Shown in pieces: positions 1-9,335 of a DNA stretch of 64,000 nucleotides. The stretch is from Notoacmeibacter sp. Its GTDB lineage: Bacteria > Pseudomonadota > Alphaproteobacteria > Rhizobiales > Rhizobiaceae. A program made the translations under genes and the position numbers. How positions within the stretch are numbered: position 1 is the stretch's first letter; each line of letters begins with the position of its first letter. The notes below the pieces were generated by a model. That model was not told the origin of the DNA. It was given only the letters and a program-made list of their open reading frames with translations, and ran no database searches. The stretch is from contig JAIOIW010000039.1 of NCBI GenBank assembly GCA_019912385.1, positions 113,349 to 177,348 of the forward strand. Reading direction: 5' to 3'.

Positions 1-2
1 AG

Positions 3-719
3 GTCAAGCTTGCCCATGCCGTGCTGCTCGGCACCCAGGACGGCCGTCCGCTGCTGGCCGCGCCCGCCGGCCTGGACCCGGAAGCCGCCCCGCAGGACAT
101 CAAGGCGATCGACTACCGCTCGGTCTACACTCAGGGCCTGCTCGACCGCGAAGACGAGGGTGCGCTGGCGCAGGGCGCATCCCTGCTCGCCTGGCATTCC
201 AACCACCTCTTCTGCGGGCGGTGCGGCACGGCGAGCGCGATCAGCGCAGGGGGCTACAAGCGGGTCTGCCCGAACTGCCGGGCCGAGCATTTTCCGCGCA
301 CCGATCCGGTCGCCATCATGCTGGCGGTTCGCGATGATTTCTGCCTGCTCGGGCGCAGCCCGCATTTCTTGCCCGGCATGTATTCGTGCCTTGCCGGATT
401 CGTCGAGCCCGGCGAGACGATCGAGAACGCGGTGCGGCGCGAGATTCATGAAGAGTCCGGCATCACGATCGGCCGCGTCGCCTATCATGCAAGCCAGCCC
501 TGGCCGTTCCCCTATTCGCTGATGATCGGTTGCTACGGCGAGGCGGTCACCGAGACGATCGACGCCGACCGCGACGAACTGGAGGATTGCCGCTGGTTCT
601 CGCGCGCCGAAGTGCGGGACATGATGGGGCGGACGCTCGGCGATCCCGATACTCCCGCCTGCCCGCCTTCCGGCGCCATCGCCAGCCGCCTGATCGCCGA
701 CTGGGTGGCGGCGGGGTAG
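3..719 (+). CDS. nudC: NADH pyrophosphatase NudC (5'-truncated by the window)
   Basis: This Nudix hydrolase cleaves NAD(H) to NMN(H) and AMP; E. coli NudC also removes NAD caps from RNA. The reading frame is open to the window edge, so the N-terminus is missing; an internal GTG at 21 is not a convincing start. Visible in order are a four-cysteine zinc ribbon (CGRC, then CPNC about 15 residues on), a complete Nudix box (GFVEPGETIENAVRREIHEE followed by SGI), and the SQPWPFPYS signature that separates NudC from other Nudix enzymes. It converges on pheA with a 2-nt gap. Confidence 0.93.
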   Translation, partial: VKLAHAVLLGTQDGRPLLAAPAGLDPEAAPQDIKAIDYRSVYTQGLLDREDEGALAQGASLLAWHSNHLFCGRCGTASAISAGGYKRVCPNCRAEHFPRTDPVAIMLAVRDDFCLLGRSPHFLPGMYSCLAGFVEPGETIENAVRREIHEESGITIGRVAYHASQPWPFPYSLMIGCYGEAVTETIDADRDELEDCRWFSRAEVRDMMGRTLGDPDTPACPPSGAIASRLIADWVAAG

Positions 720-721
720 CT

Positions 722-1594
722 CTATTCGCCGTCGGCTTCCTCGCGCTGGGTCTCGCGGAAGACATGGGTCGGGTAGACGCCGAGGATGCGCACGTCGCGG
801 GAGAAGAAAGCGAGTTCCTCCAGCGCCAGCGTCACCGGCCGGTCGTCGGGATGACCCTCGATATCGGCATAGAACTGGGTGGCGAAGAACTTGCCGCCGG
901 TCTGGTAGCTTTCCAGCTTGGTCATGTTGACGCCATTGGTGGCGAAACCGCCCATGGCCTTGTAGAGCGCGGCCGGCAGGTTGCGCACGCGGAAGACGAA
1001 GGTCGTCATCATTTTCACGCCGGGATCGGCCATGGCCCAGTCCTTCGTCTTCGACAGGACGACGAAGCGGGTCACGTTGTTTTCGGAATCCTCGACATCC
1101 TCGGCCAGGATTTCCATGCCGTAGAGTTCGGCCGCCAGGCGGGGAGCAAGGGCCGCGCGCGAGCGATCGCCGAGTTCGGCGACCAGGCGTGCCGCTCCCG
1201 CCGTGTCGCCCGCCACCTCCGGCTTCCAGCGATGCTTGCGGATGACCTTGCGGCACTGGCCGAGCGCGTGGATATGGCTGTGAACCGACTTGATGTCGCT
1301 CAGCTGGGTTCCCGGCAGCACCATCAGCTGGAAATGGATCGGCAGGAAATATTCGCCGACGATGTGCAGGCGCGATTCGGGCAACAGGTGGTGAATATCG
1401 GCGACACGGCCGGCGATGGTGTTTTCGATCGGTATCATCGCGAGGTCCGCCTTGCGGGTCTCGACCGCGTTGAAGGCGTCCTCGAAGGTCGGGCAGGGCA
1501 GCGGCTCCATCGCGGGATACATGTCGCGGCAGGCGGTATCGGAGTTGGCGCCGGGCTCACCCTGGAACGCGATCCGGTTGGTTTTCTCGACCAT
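722..1594 (-). CDS. pheA: Prephenate dehydratase
   Basis: This cytoplasmic enzyme of 290 residues converts prephenate to phenylpyruvate in phenylalanine synthesis. It is the monofunctional type with no chorismate mutase domain. The catalytic domain covers about residues 5-185 and contains the TRF motif (NNVTRFVVLSK). A C-terminal ACT domain for phenylalanine feedback covers about 195-280; its usual ESRP motif reads ESYQ. The gene lies 2 nt downstream of kdsB on the same strand, so co-transcription is likely. Confidence 0.93.
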   Translation of the reverse strand: MVEKTNRIAFQGEPGANSDTACRDMYPAMEPLPCPTFEDAFNAVETRKADLAMIPIENTIAGRVADIHHLLPESRLHIVGEYFLPIHFQLMVLPGTQLSDIKSVHSHIHALGQCRKVIRKHRWKPEVAGDTAGAARLVAELGDRSRAALAPRLAAELYGMEILAEDVEDSENNVTRFVVLSKTKDWAMADPGVKMMTTFVFRVRNLPAALYKAMGGFATNGVNMTKLESYQTGGKFFATQFYADIEGHPDDRPVTLALEELAFFSRDVRILGVYPTHVFRETQREEADGE

Positions 1595-1596
1595 TT

Positions 1597-2331
1597 TCAG
1601 TTTCCTTGCGAGAGAAGCTTGCGGGCGCGCTCGAGGTCGGCCTGCGTGTCGACACCCAGCGGAACGGCACTCACCACCTGAGCGTCGATCCGCATGCCCG
1701 CCTCGAGCGCACGCAACTGCTCCAGTTTTTCGCGCGTTTCAAGCACTGACGGCGGCAGCGCGACGAAACGCTCCAGCGCTGCGCGGCGATAGGCATAAAG
1801 GCCGATGTGATGGTAGAGCGGCCCCTCGCCCCAGGGCGCGGTCGCGCGGGTGAAATAGAGCGCGCGCAGGCGGTCGGACCCGACCGGCGAGCCGACCACC
1901 TTGACCACGTTGGGATCGGTCTTCTCGTCCTCGTCCGTGATCTCGACGGCAAGCGTGGCGATGTCGACCGCCACATCCGCCATCGGTTCGAGTGCGGCAC
2001 GAACCGTTTGGGGCGCCACGGTCGGCAGGTCGCCCTGGACATTGACCACGATCTCGACCGCGCCGCCGGGATCGAGCGCCTGCAACGCCTCGAAGATGCG
2101 GTCGGACCCCGATGCGTGGGCGGCTCCCGTCATCTGCGCCTCGAAGCCGTGGGCGCGAACAGCGTCGGCGATATTTGTGCTGTCGGTAGCCACGACGACG
2201 CGGCCGATTTCGCTTTCGGCGGCGCGGCGGGCAACATGGACGATCATCGGGACACCGCAGATATCGGCAAGCGGCTTGCCGGGAAGCCGGGTGGACGCCA
2301 AGCGGGCGGGAATGAGGACGAGCGTGTTCAT
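1597..2331 (-). CDS. kdsB: 3-deoxy-manno-octulosonate cytidylyltransferase
   Basis: KdsB activates Kdo with CTP to give CMP-Kdo for lipopolysaccharide core assembly in the cytoplasm. The frame is open to 2373, but ATG 2331 is preferred because it places the nucleotide-binding start ([20 protein letters not shown]) at residue 1, giving 244 residues, the usual family length. Further family blocks such as VNVQGDLP and the HIGLYAYRR region are present. It heads a short minus-strand unit with pheA and diverges from the cytochrome gene across a 209-nt gap. Confidence 0.93.
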   Translation of the reverse strand: MNTLVLIPARLASTRLPGKPLADICGVPMIVHVARRAAESEIGRVVVATDSTNIADAVRAHGFEAQMTGAAHASGSDRIFEALQALDPGGAVEIVVNVQGDLPTVAPQTVRAALEPMADVAVDIATLAVEITDEDEKTDPNVVKVVGSPVGSDRLRALYFTRATAPWGEGPLYHHIGLYAYRRAALERFVALPPSVLETREKLEQLRALEAGMRIDAQVVSAVPLGVDTQADLERARKLLSQGN

Positions 2332-2540
2332 CTGGGTCGGTGGCCGATGGCGGGCGCCTGTTCGAAGTGGCAAAAAGTCTCACGTGGAAGCGCTCTTATA
2401 TGTGTTGCAACGGCGAAGCAAAAGACATAGTTTCCGGCGCGACTTGCACCGGCCGCGCTGGCACGGGGGAGTAGGCGTGCGCCGCGGCGGCGAAGGGGAT
2501 TGCCGCGGTCTGAAAGCAAAAGACGCAGGAGCCAGAGGGA

Positions 2541-3092
2541 ATGGATTCGTTCGAAGTCACCAAAGTCGTGGGCGGCCTTCTGGCTGCCGTTTTCGTCATC
2601 TTCACCGTCTCGATCGTGTCGGACGCCATTTTCGAGAGCCCGGCTCCCGAACAGGAGGGTTTTGTGATTGCCGCCGCCGAAGGCGAATCTGAAGCTGGCG
2701 CAGAGGCGAAGGAAGAGGCCGGCCCCGAGCCGATCGCGCCGCTGCTGGCCAGCGCCGATGCGGCCGCCGGCGAGAAGGTCTTCAAGAAGTGCGCGGCCTG
2801 CCACACGGTCGACGACGGCGGCGCCAACAAGGTCGGCCCGAACCTGTGGGGCATCGTCAACCGCCCGGCTGCCAGCCATGAGGGCTTCAGCTATTCGGCC
2901 GCGATGAAGGAATTCGCGCAGGGCGGGGCGACGGTCTGGGACTACGAGCATCTCTCCGAGTTCATCGCCGCGCCGAAGAAATACGTCAAAGGCACCGCGA
3001 TGGGTTTCGCCGGTGTGAAGAAGATCGAGGAAAGGGCCGACCTGATCGCGTATCTGCGCACGCTGGCCACCGAACCGGCACCGCTGCCGTAA
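2541..3092 (+). CDS. cycM: Membrane-anchored c-type cytochrome (CycM-like)
   Basis: The 183-residue protein has an uncleaved N-terminal membrane anchor (about residues 9-30), an acidic, alanine-rich linker, and one class I cytochrome c domain. The haem site is C84-A-A-C87-H88, and Met154 in GTAMGF is the likely second axial ligand. In rhizobia this family (CycM/c552 type) carries electrons from the bc1 complex to a terminal oxidase on the periplasmic face. It stands alone and ends in an intrinsic terminator 28 nt after its stop codon. Confidence 0.9.
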   Translation: MDSFEVTKVVGGLLAAVFVIFTVSIVSDAIFESPAPEQEGFVIAAAEGESEAGAEAKEEAGPEPIAPLLASADAAAGEKVFKKCAACHTVDDGGANKVGPNLWGIVNRPAASHEGFSYSAAMKEFAQGGATVWDYEHLSEFIAAPKKYVKGTAMGFAGVKKIEERADLIAYLRTLATEPAPLP

Positions 3093-3119
3093 CGGGCAAG
3101 GCCCGGACAGATCATACGA

Positions 3120-3145
3120 AAAAGCCGGTTCTCGCCGGCTTTTTT
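3120..3145 (+). terminator. Intrinsic terminator after cycM
   Basis: A 9-bp stem AAAAGCCGG / CCGGCTTTT with a 6-nt loop runs straight into a T-tract. It lies 28 nt after the cytochrome stop codon and about 100 nt before the next gene, so it separates cycM from the transporter operon. Confidence 0.88.
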
Positions 3146-3247
3146 GTTGCCCGGAGCCCGGTTCGCAGCACCCCTCCCTTTCATTTGGGCGAAAAAGCCA
3201 TAGTTTGACGCGGAGCACCGCAACAGTCCGAGGAGGCGCTGCCGGCC

Positions 3248-5158
3248 ATGGCGACACTGGTTCTCAACCGCCGCACCCTGCTGCTCAATGCCGCCATGGC
3301 GCCGCTCTTTGCGCGCGCGGTCATGGCGCAGGGGCGTCCGATCGACGATCCGCAGATCCCGCCGGGCGAAATCCGCGACGCATACGCGTGGAAACACGCG
3401 ACCGCGCTGACCGGCGAGCCGAAATACCCGGCCGGGTTTTCGCGTTTCGACTACGTCAATCCCGACGCGCCGAAGGGCGGAACGGTCCGCATGGCCTCGC
3501 AGGGCTCGTTCGACACGTTCAATCCCGTGCCGCCGCGTGGCGAGGTCAGCGATGGCCTGGGGCTTTTGTTCGAGACGCTCATGACCTCGTCGCTCGACGA
3601 ACTGGACATATCGGCAGGCTACGGATTGCTTGCCGAAGCGACACGGTTGCCAGACGATTTTTCGTGGGTTTCGTTCCGCCTCAACTCCAGGGCGCGCTGG
3701 CACGATGGCAAACCGGTGACACCGGAAGACGTGGTCTGGAGCTTCGAGAAGTTCACGACGATCAATCCGCAGAACCAGTTCTACTATCGCAATGTCGTCA
3801 AGGCCGCGAAGACCGGCGACAACGAGGTGACCTTCGCCTTCAACGTGGCAGGCAACCGCGAGTTGCCGCACATCATGGGCCAGCTTCTCGTCTTGCCGAA
3901 ACACTGGTGGGAAGGGACCGGTGCCGACGGAAAGCCGCGCGACATTGCGCGCGGGACGCTGGAACCGCCGCTTGGCTCGGGGCCCTATCGAATCGCCGGC
4001 TTCCAGCCCGGCAGGTCGCTGACCTACGAACGGGTGAAGGACCACTGGGCGGCCGCTCTGCCGGTCAATGTCGGGCAGCACAATTTCGATACCATCCGGT
4101 TTGACTACTATCGCGACCTGACCGTCATGGTGGAGGCGATCAAGGCCGACCAGTACGACTACCGGGCGGAAAACTCGGCCAAGAACTGGGCGACCGCCTA
4201 TGCCGAGGACATCTTCCCCGCACGCGCCAGGGGTCACGTCAAGCTGATGCGCATTCCCGACAAGTCCTCGGGCGTGATGCAGGCTTTCGTGCCCAATGGC
4301 CGGCGCGAAAAGTTCAAGGACTGGCGGGTGCGGCGCGCGCTCAACTACACCTTCGATTTCGAGACCACCAACCGGACGGTCTTCTTCGACCTCTATTTCC
4401 GTCCGGCCAGTTATTTTGCCGGCTCCGAACTGGCTTCTTCCGGATTGCCGGAAGGCAAGGAACTGGAGATCCTTGAGAAATACCGCGGGAAGATACCCGA
4501 TACCGTTTTCACCGAGGAATACACCAACCCGGTGGCCGGCGATGACATCAGGCTGAGGGCCAATCTGCGCGAGGCCCTGCGGTTGTTCAAGGAAGCCGGC
4601 TACGAATTGCGCGACCGCAGAATGGTCAATGCGCAGACCGGCGAGCCGTTCGTCTTCGAACTGCTCGACTACAACCCCGACGGCGGGCGCATGGAACTTC
4701 CATGGAAGGAGAACCTTGCCAAGATCGGCATCGACATGACCTATCGCGTCGTCGAGACCTCGACCTATATCAACCGGCTGCGCAGCTTCGACTTCGACAT
4801 GGTCACCGCGGTGTGGGCGCAGTCGCTTTCGCCCGGCAACGAGCAGCGCAACTACTGGGGTTCGGAGTCGAGGGACCGGGAAGGCTCGCGCAACTTCGCC
4901 GGCATCGCCGATCCGGCGGTCGACAAGCTGATCGACGAAGTGATCTTCGCGCCCGACCGCGATACGCTGGTCGCCGCGGCGAAGGCGATGGACCGGGTGC
5001 TGCTGCATCACCACTTTGTGGTCCCCCAGATCTTCTACCCGTTCGACCGCATCGTGGTGTGGGACCGCTTCGGCCATCCCGATCCGCTGCCGGAGTATTC
5101 GGTGGGCTTCCCGACGGTGTGGTGGTGGGACGCCGAAAAGGCGGCCCGGATCAGGTGA
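3248..5158 (+). CDS. yejA: Oligopeptide-type ABC substrate-binding protein, copy 1 (YejA-like)
   Basis: This 636-residue periplasmic binding protein belongs to solute-binding family 5, in the YejA/microcin C-oligopeptide branch. The N-terminus carries a twin-arginine-like signal (NRRTLLLN, residues 7-14) and an AQG cleavage region near residue 30. The family block FDYVNPDAPKGG follows, and the length fits. It opens a seven-gene operon and overlaps a GTG in the next gene's frame, although the better start of copy 2 lies 9 nt downstream. Copies 1 and 2 share blocks such as NPDAPKGG and ARWHDGKPVT, so they are tandem paralogues. The real ligand is unknown. Confidence 0.88.
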   Translation: MATLVLNRRTLLLNAAMAPLFARAVMAQGRPIDDPQIPPGEIRDAYAWKHATALTGEPKYPAGFSRFDYVNPDAPKGGTVRMASQGSFDTFNPVPPRGEVSDGLGLLFETLMTSSLDELDISAGYGLLAEATRLPDDFSWVSFRLNSRARWHDGKPVTPEDVVWSFEKFTTINPQNQFYYRNVVKAAKTGDNEVTFAFNVAGNRELPHIMGQLLVLPKHWWEGTGADGKPRDIARGTLEPPLGSGPYRIAGFQPGRSLTYERVKDHWAAALPVNVGQHNFDTIRFDYYRDLTVMVEAIKADQYDYRAENSAKNWATAYAEDIFPARARGHVKLMRIPDKSSGVMQAFVPNGRREKFKDWRVRRALNYTFDFETTNRTVFFDLYFRPASYFAGSELASSGLPEGKELEILEKYRGKIPDTVFTEEYTNPVAGDDIRLRANLREALRLFKEAGYELRDRRMVNAQTGEPFVFELLDYNPDGGRMELPWKENLAKIGIDMTYRVVETSTYINRLRSFDFDMVTAVWAQSLSPGNEQRNYWGSESRDREGSRNFAGIADPAVDKLIDEVIFAPDRDTLVAAAKAMDRVLLHHHFVVPQIFYPFDRIVVWDRFGHPDPLPEYSVGFPTVWWWDAEKAARIR

Positions 5159-5166
5159 GTGGCGGC

Positions 5167-7050
5167 ATGGGGTACGGGCGAAGCGACCCGACGCGGCGGC
5201 AGTTTCTGACCCTTGGCGGCGCGGCAGCGGCCGCATCGCTGATGCCGCTGCCCGGTCTTGCCGCACTGCCCAGGGGCGAACCGCTGCACGGGCTCTCGGC
5301 CTTCGGCGAGCTCGGATATCCGCCGGATTTCGAGCGCTTCGACTACGGCAATCCCGATGCGCCTAAAGGCGGAACCTTCAATTTCCAGCCGCCCAACTGG
5401 GCCTTCAACCAGAGCCCGCAGAGCTTCGACACGCTGAATTCGTTCGTGCTGCGCGGGACAGGCCCGCTACGCGCGGAGCTTGCCCACGATTCGCTGATGG
5501 TGCGCGCGCTCGACGAGCCGGACGCGGTTTACGGGCTTCTCGCCGAAAGCGTGACGATCTCGCCGGACGGCAATCGCTTCACCTTTCATCTGAGGCCCGA
5601 AGCGCGCTGGCACGACGGTAAACCGGTGACCGCCGACGACCTTGTCGCGACCTACACGCTGTTCAGGTCACCGGAAGCGCATCCCGCGCTCAGCCAGCCG
5701 CTCAACGAACTGGTCGAGGCAATCGCGGAGAATGACCGAACTTTCACGCTCGTTTACTCCGGCAGGCAGTCGGACCGCGCGATCCTCAACGCGGCGACCT
5801 ATCCGGTGGTGCAGAAGGCGCACTTCGATAACCATCCCTTCGACGGTTCGCAGATGATCGCGCCGGCGGGATCGGGGCCCTACGCGGTGTCGCGGTTCGA
5901 GGCGGGCGTGTTCGTCGAATATGGCCGCGTCGACGACTATTGGGCCGCTGACCTGCCGGTCAACCGCGGCTTCAGCCATTTCGACCGCATCCGCATCGAC
6001 TATTACCGCGAACGCCAGAGCGCGTTCGAAGCCTTCAAGAAGGGCTCAACGCTCTATCGCGAGGAATTCACCTCGAAGGTCTGGGCAACCGAATACGACT
6101 TCCCCGCGCTCAACGAAGGCAGGATCGTCAAGCGCACCTTCCCGCGCGAGAAATACGCGGCGATGCAGGCCTGGGCGGTGAACCTGCGCCGGGAACGTTT
6201 GGCCGACCGGCGCGTGCGCGAGGCAATCGCCTCGTGTTTCGATTTCGAATGGACGCGCGAAATCCTGTTCTACGGCGCCTATGAGCGGTCGCAGTCGCCC
6301 TTCGAGGGGTCCGATTTCGTCGCAACGGGGCTGCCCGGCGCAGACGAGCTTGCGCTGCTGGAGCCATGGCGCGGTCAGATCCCGGACGAGGCCTTCGGCG
6401 AGGCGGTCGTCCAGCCGGTCTCCGACGGATCGGGCCGCGACCGCGCGCTGCTCGCCAATGCCGCGCGGCTGCTGCGCGATGCCGGCTGGAGGAACGACAG
6501 CGGTCTCCTGGTCAATGACAAGGGAAAAACGCTGACGCTTGAGATGATGGTTCGCGACGAGGTATTCGTGCGCGTGAACCAGCCCTTCGTCGAAAACATG
6601 CGCGCGATCGGCATCGACGCCACGATCCGCCTGGTCGACCCCTCGCAGTTCGAGGCGCGGCTGAGGGATTTCGACTTCGACATGGTCGGCACCGCCCGTT
6701 CGCTTGGCGCGACGCCCACGGGCGAAAGCCTCGAACTGTTGTTCTCCTCGCGGGCGGCGGCAACCAAGGGCGGTGACAATCTGCCCGGCACGGCCGACCC
6801 GGCCGTCGACCACCTGATCGCGCTGGCGGGAGAAGCCAAAGACCGCGGCGAATACACGATCGTCATGCGCGCGCTCGACCGGGTCTTGCGCGCGCGGCGC
6901 GACTGGATTCCAAATTGGCATGCGGCGAATCACCGGGTCGCCTATTGGGACATGTTCGGGTTTTCGGAAAACAAGCCCGATTACGGTTTTCCGGTGGAAC
7001 GACTGTGGTGGTACGACAAGGACAAGGCAAAAGCCATTGGCAGGGCATGA
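5167..7050 (+). CDS. Oligopeptide-type ABC substrate-binding protein, copy 2 (YejA-like)
   Basis: This second family 5 binding protein has 627 residues. ATG 5167 is chosen because AGGTGA sits 8 nt upstream; GTG 5155, overlapping the previous stop codon, is the alternative. The Tat-type signal is TRRQFLTLGG (residues 9-18), followed by a hydrophobic segment and LAALP. It is clearly paralogous to copy 1 but diverged, so the shared permease may receive two different ligand sets. A 30-nt gap separates it from yejB. Confidence 0.87.
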   Translation: MGYGRSDPTRRQFLTLGGAAAAASLMPLPGLAALPRGEPLHGLSAFGELGYPPDFERFDYGNPDAPKGGTFNFQPPNWAFNQSPQSFDTLNSFVLRGTGPLRAELAHDSLMVRALDEPDAVYGLLAESVTISPDGNRFTFHLRPEARWHDGKPVTADDLVATYTLFRSPEAHPALSQPLNELVEAIAENDRTFTLVYSGRQSDRAILNAATYPVVQKAHFDNHPFDGSQMIAPAGSGPYAVSRFEAGVFVEYGRVDDYWAADLPVNRGFSHFDRIRIDYYRERQSAFEAFKKGSTLYREEFTSKVWATEYDFPALNEGRIVKRTFPREKYAAMQAWAVNLRRERLADRRVREAIASCFDFEWTREILFYGAYERSQSPFEGSDFVATGLPGADELALLEPWRGQIPDEAFGEAVVQPVSDGSGRDRALLANAARLLRDAGWRNDSGLLVNDKGKTLTLEMMVRDEVFVRVNQPFVENMRAIGIDATIRLVDPSQFEARLRDFDFDMVGTARSLGATPTGESLELLFSSRAAATKGGDNLPGTADPAVDHLIALAGEAKDRGEYTIVMRALDRVLRARRDWIPNWHAANHRVAYWDMFGFSENKPDYGFPVERLWWYDKDKAKAIGRA

Positions 7051-7080
7051 GGCAACAATGAAGCGGGAGCTCGTTCGCTG

Positions 7081-8187
7081 ATGGGCGCCTATATCCTCAG
7101 GCGCCTGCTGCTGATGATCCCGACGCTGTTCGGCATCATGGCAATCTCGTTTGCCGTGGTGCAGTTCGCGCCAGGCGGTCCGGTGGAGCAGGTGATCGCC
7201 AAGCTGACGGGACAGGGCGGCGATGCGACCGACCGCATTTCCGGCGGTGGCGGCGATATCGCCCAGAGCCAGGGCGCAGGACAGGGCGGCGGCGAGCTGT
7301 CGTCGAAATACCGCGGCGCGCAGGGGCTCGATCCGGAGTTCATCAAGAGCCTCGAAAAGCAGTTCGGATTCGACAAGCCGTGGTACGAGCGCTTCGGGCT
7401 GATGCTCTATAACTACGCGCGCTTCGATTTCGGCGAGAGCTATTTCCGCGACATCCCTGTGATCGACCTGATCCTGGAGAAGATGCCGGTCTCGATCTCG
7501 CTCGGGCTGTGGCTGACGCTGATCTCCTACTCGATCTCGATCCCGCTCGGCATCCGCAAGGCGGTCAAGGACGGCTCGACCTTCGATGTGTGGACCAGCG
7601 CGGTGATCATCGTCGGCTACGCCATTCCAGGCTTCCTGTTCGCGGTGCTGCTGATCGTGCTGTTTGCCGGAGGATCGTTCTGGGACTTCTTCCCGCTGAG
7701 GGGCCTGACTTCGGAGAACTGGGACGAGCTTTCGTTCTTCGGAAAGGCCGCCGACTACCTGTGGCACATCACGTTGCCGATCACGGCCATGGTGCTGTCG
7801 CAGTTCGCCACGCTGACGCTGCTGACCAAGAACTCGTTTCTCGACGAGATCAAGAAGCAGTATGTCATCACCGCCCGCTCCAAGGGGCTGACGGAACGCC
7901 AGGTGCTCTACCGCCACGTTTTCCGCAACGCCATGCTGATCATCATCGCCGGTTTTCCCGGCGCGTTCATCGGCGCCTTCTTCACCGGCGCGCTGCTGAT
8001 CGAGCAGATCTTCTCGCTCGACGGGCTCGGCCTGCTCGGCTTCAAGAGCGTGCTCGACCGCGATTATCCGGTGGTCTTCGCCAACCTCTACATCTTCTCG
8101 CTCATCGGCCTCTTGATCGGCCTCGTCTCCGACCTGACATACACGTGGATCGACCCGCGCATCGACTTCGAAAAGAGGGACGTGTGA
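7081..8187 (+). CDS. yejB: ABC transporter inner-membrane permease (YejB-like)
   Basis: This 368-residue permease of the dipeptide/oligopeptide class has a first membrane helix at about residues 9-30. A glycine-rich periplasmic insertion (about residues 45-80) follows, as is usual in YejB, then several helices containing the EAA-type coupling loop ([20 protein letters not shown]). It forms the membrane channel with the next gene product, and its stop codon overlaps that gene's ATG (ATGA-type). Confidence 0.93.
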   Translation: MGAYILRRLLLMIPTLFGIMAISFAVVQFAPGGPVEQVIAKLTGQGGDATDRISGGGGDIAQSQGAGQGGGELSSKYRGAQGLDPEFIKSLEKQFGFDKPWYERFGLMLYNYARFDFGESYFRDIPVIDLILEKMPVSISLGLWLTLISYSISIPLGIRKAVKDGSTFDVWTSAVIIVGYAIPGFLFAVLLIVLFAGGSFWDFFPLRGLTSENWDELSFFGKAADYLWHITLPITAMVLSQFATLTLLTKNSFLDEIKKQYVITARSKGLTERQVLYRHVFRNAMLIIIAGFPGAFIGAFFTGALLIEQIFSLDGLGLLGFKSVLDRDYPVVFANLYIFSLIGLLIGLVSDLTYTWIDPRIDFEKRDV

Positions 8188-9335
8188 TGGACGATACGGT
8201 CAAGGCCGCGGCGGTGGATACGGCAAAGCGCGCGAAGCGTCCCTTCCTGTCGCCGATCAATCAGCGGCGCTGGCAGAACTTCAAGGCAAACCGGCGCGGC
8301 TACTGGTCGTTGTGGATCTTCCTCGCCCTGTTCACCGTTGCGTTGTTCTCGGAACTCGTCGCCAACGACAAGCCGATCATGGTCTCCTACCAAGGCGAAC
8401 TGCTGTTCCCGGTCGTGGTCGACTATCCGGAGGAAAAATTCGGCGGCTTCTACGCCACGACCGACTACCGCGACCCGGTGATCCAGGACGAGATCGTGGC
8501 CAATGGCTGGATCCTCTGGCCGCCGATCCGCTACGACTACCGCACGGTCAACCGCGACATCCCCGAGGCCGCGCCGGCGAAACCCTCGTGGCTCTATACG
8601 CCCGAGGAGCGCTGCCAGCGCTATCCCAAGGGCGTCGACGATCCCAATTGCACGATCGGCAACTGGAACTGGCTGGGCACCGACGACCAGGCGCGCGACG
8701 TGGCGGCACGCGTGATCTACGGCTTTCGCATCTCGGTTCTGTTCGGACTGACGCTGACGCTGCTGTCGGCGGTGATCGGCGTTTCGGCCGGTGCGATCCA
8801 GGGCTATTACGGCGGCTGGATCGACCTTCTGTTCCAGCGCTTCATCGAGATCTGGTCGTCGATCCCGGTGCTCTACCTGCTGCTGATCATCGCCTCGGTG
8901 CTGCCGCCCGGTTTCTGGATCCTGCTCGGCATCATGCTGCTGTTCTCATGGGTGGCGTTCGTCGGGGTGGTGCGGGCGGAATTCCTGCGCGCGCGCAACT
9001 TCGAATATGTCAATGCGGCCCGCGCGCTTGGCGTCGGCAACGCCACCATCATCTACCGGCACCTGCTGCCCAATGCCATGGTGGCAGCGCTGACCTTCCT
9101 GCCCTTCATCCTCAACGGTTCGATCTCGACGCTGACTTCGCTCGACTTCCTGGGCTTCGGCCTGCCGCCCGGCTCCGCCTCGCTCGGCGAATTGCTGGCG
9201 CAGGGCAAGAAGAACCTGCAGGCCCCCTGGCTGGGCATCACCGGTTTCTTCGTCATCTCGCTGATGCTGTCGCTGCTGATCTTCATCGGCGAGGCGACGC
9301 GCGACGCCTTCGATCCGCGGAAGACCTTCAGATGA
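8187..9335 (+). CDS. yejE: ABC transporter inner-membrane permease (YejE-like)
   Basis: The partner permease has 382 residues when started at ATG 8187, which overlaps the yejB stop codon. It has a cytoplasmic N-terminus with the SPINQRRWQNFKANRRGYWS block, a first helix near residues 43-62, and a long periplasmic domain rich in aromatics and two cysteines. Further helices contain the EAA loop (NAARALGVGNATIIYRHLLP). The C-terminus ends in [10 protein letters not shown], typical of the DppC/OppC/YejE branch. Confidence 0.93.
   Translation: MDDTVKAAAVDTAKRAKRPFLSPINQRRWQNFKANRRGYWSLWIFLALFTVALFSELVANDKPIMVSYQGELLFPVVVDYPEEKFGGFYATTDYRDPVIQDEIVANGWILWPPIRYDYRTVNRDIPEAAPAKPSWLYTPEERCQRYPKGVDDPNCTIGNWNWLGTDDQARDVAARVIYGFRISVLFGLTLTLLSAVIGVSAGAIQGYYGGWIDLLFQRFIEIWSSIPVLYLLLIIASVLPPGFWILLGIMLLFSWVAFVGVVRAEFLRARNFEYVNAARALGVGNATIIYRHLLPNAMVAALTFLPFILNGSISTLTSLDFLGFGLPPGSASLGELLAQGKKNLQAPWLGITGFFVISLMLSLLIFIGEATRDAFDPRKTFR

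Noticed and set aside
2942..5266. Long minus-strand open frame opposite the first yejA gene
   Set aside because: It is a GC-rich antisense shadow; the plus strand encodes a clear family 5 binding protein, and the shadow has no recognisable domain.
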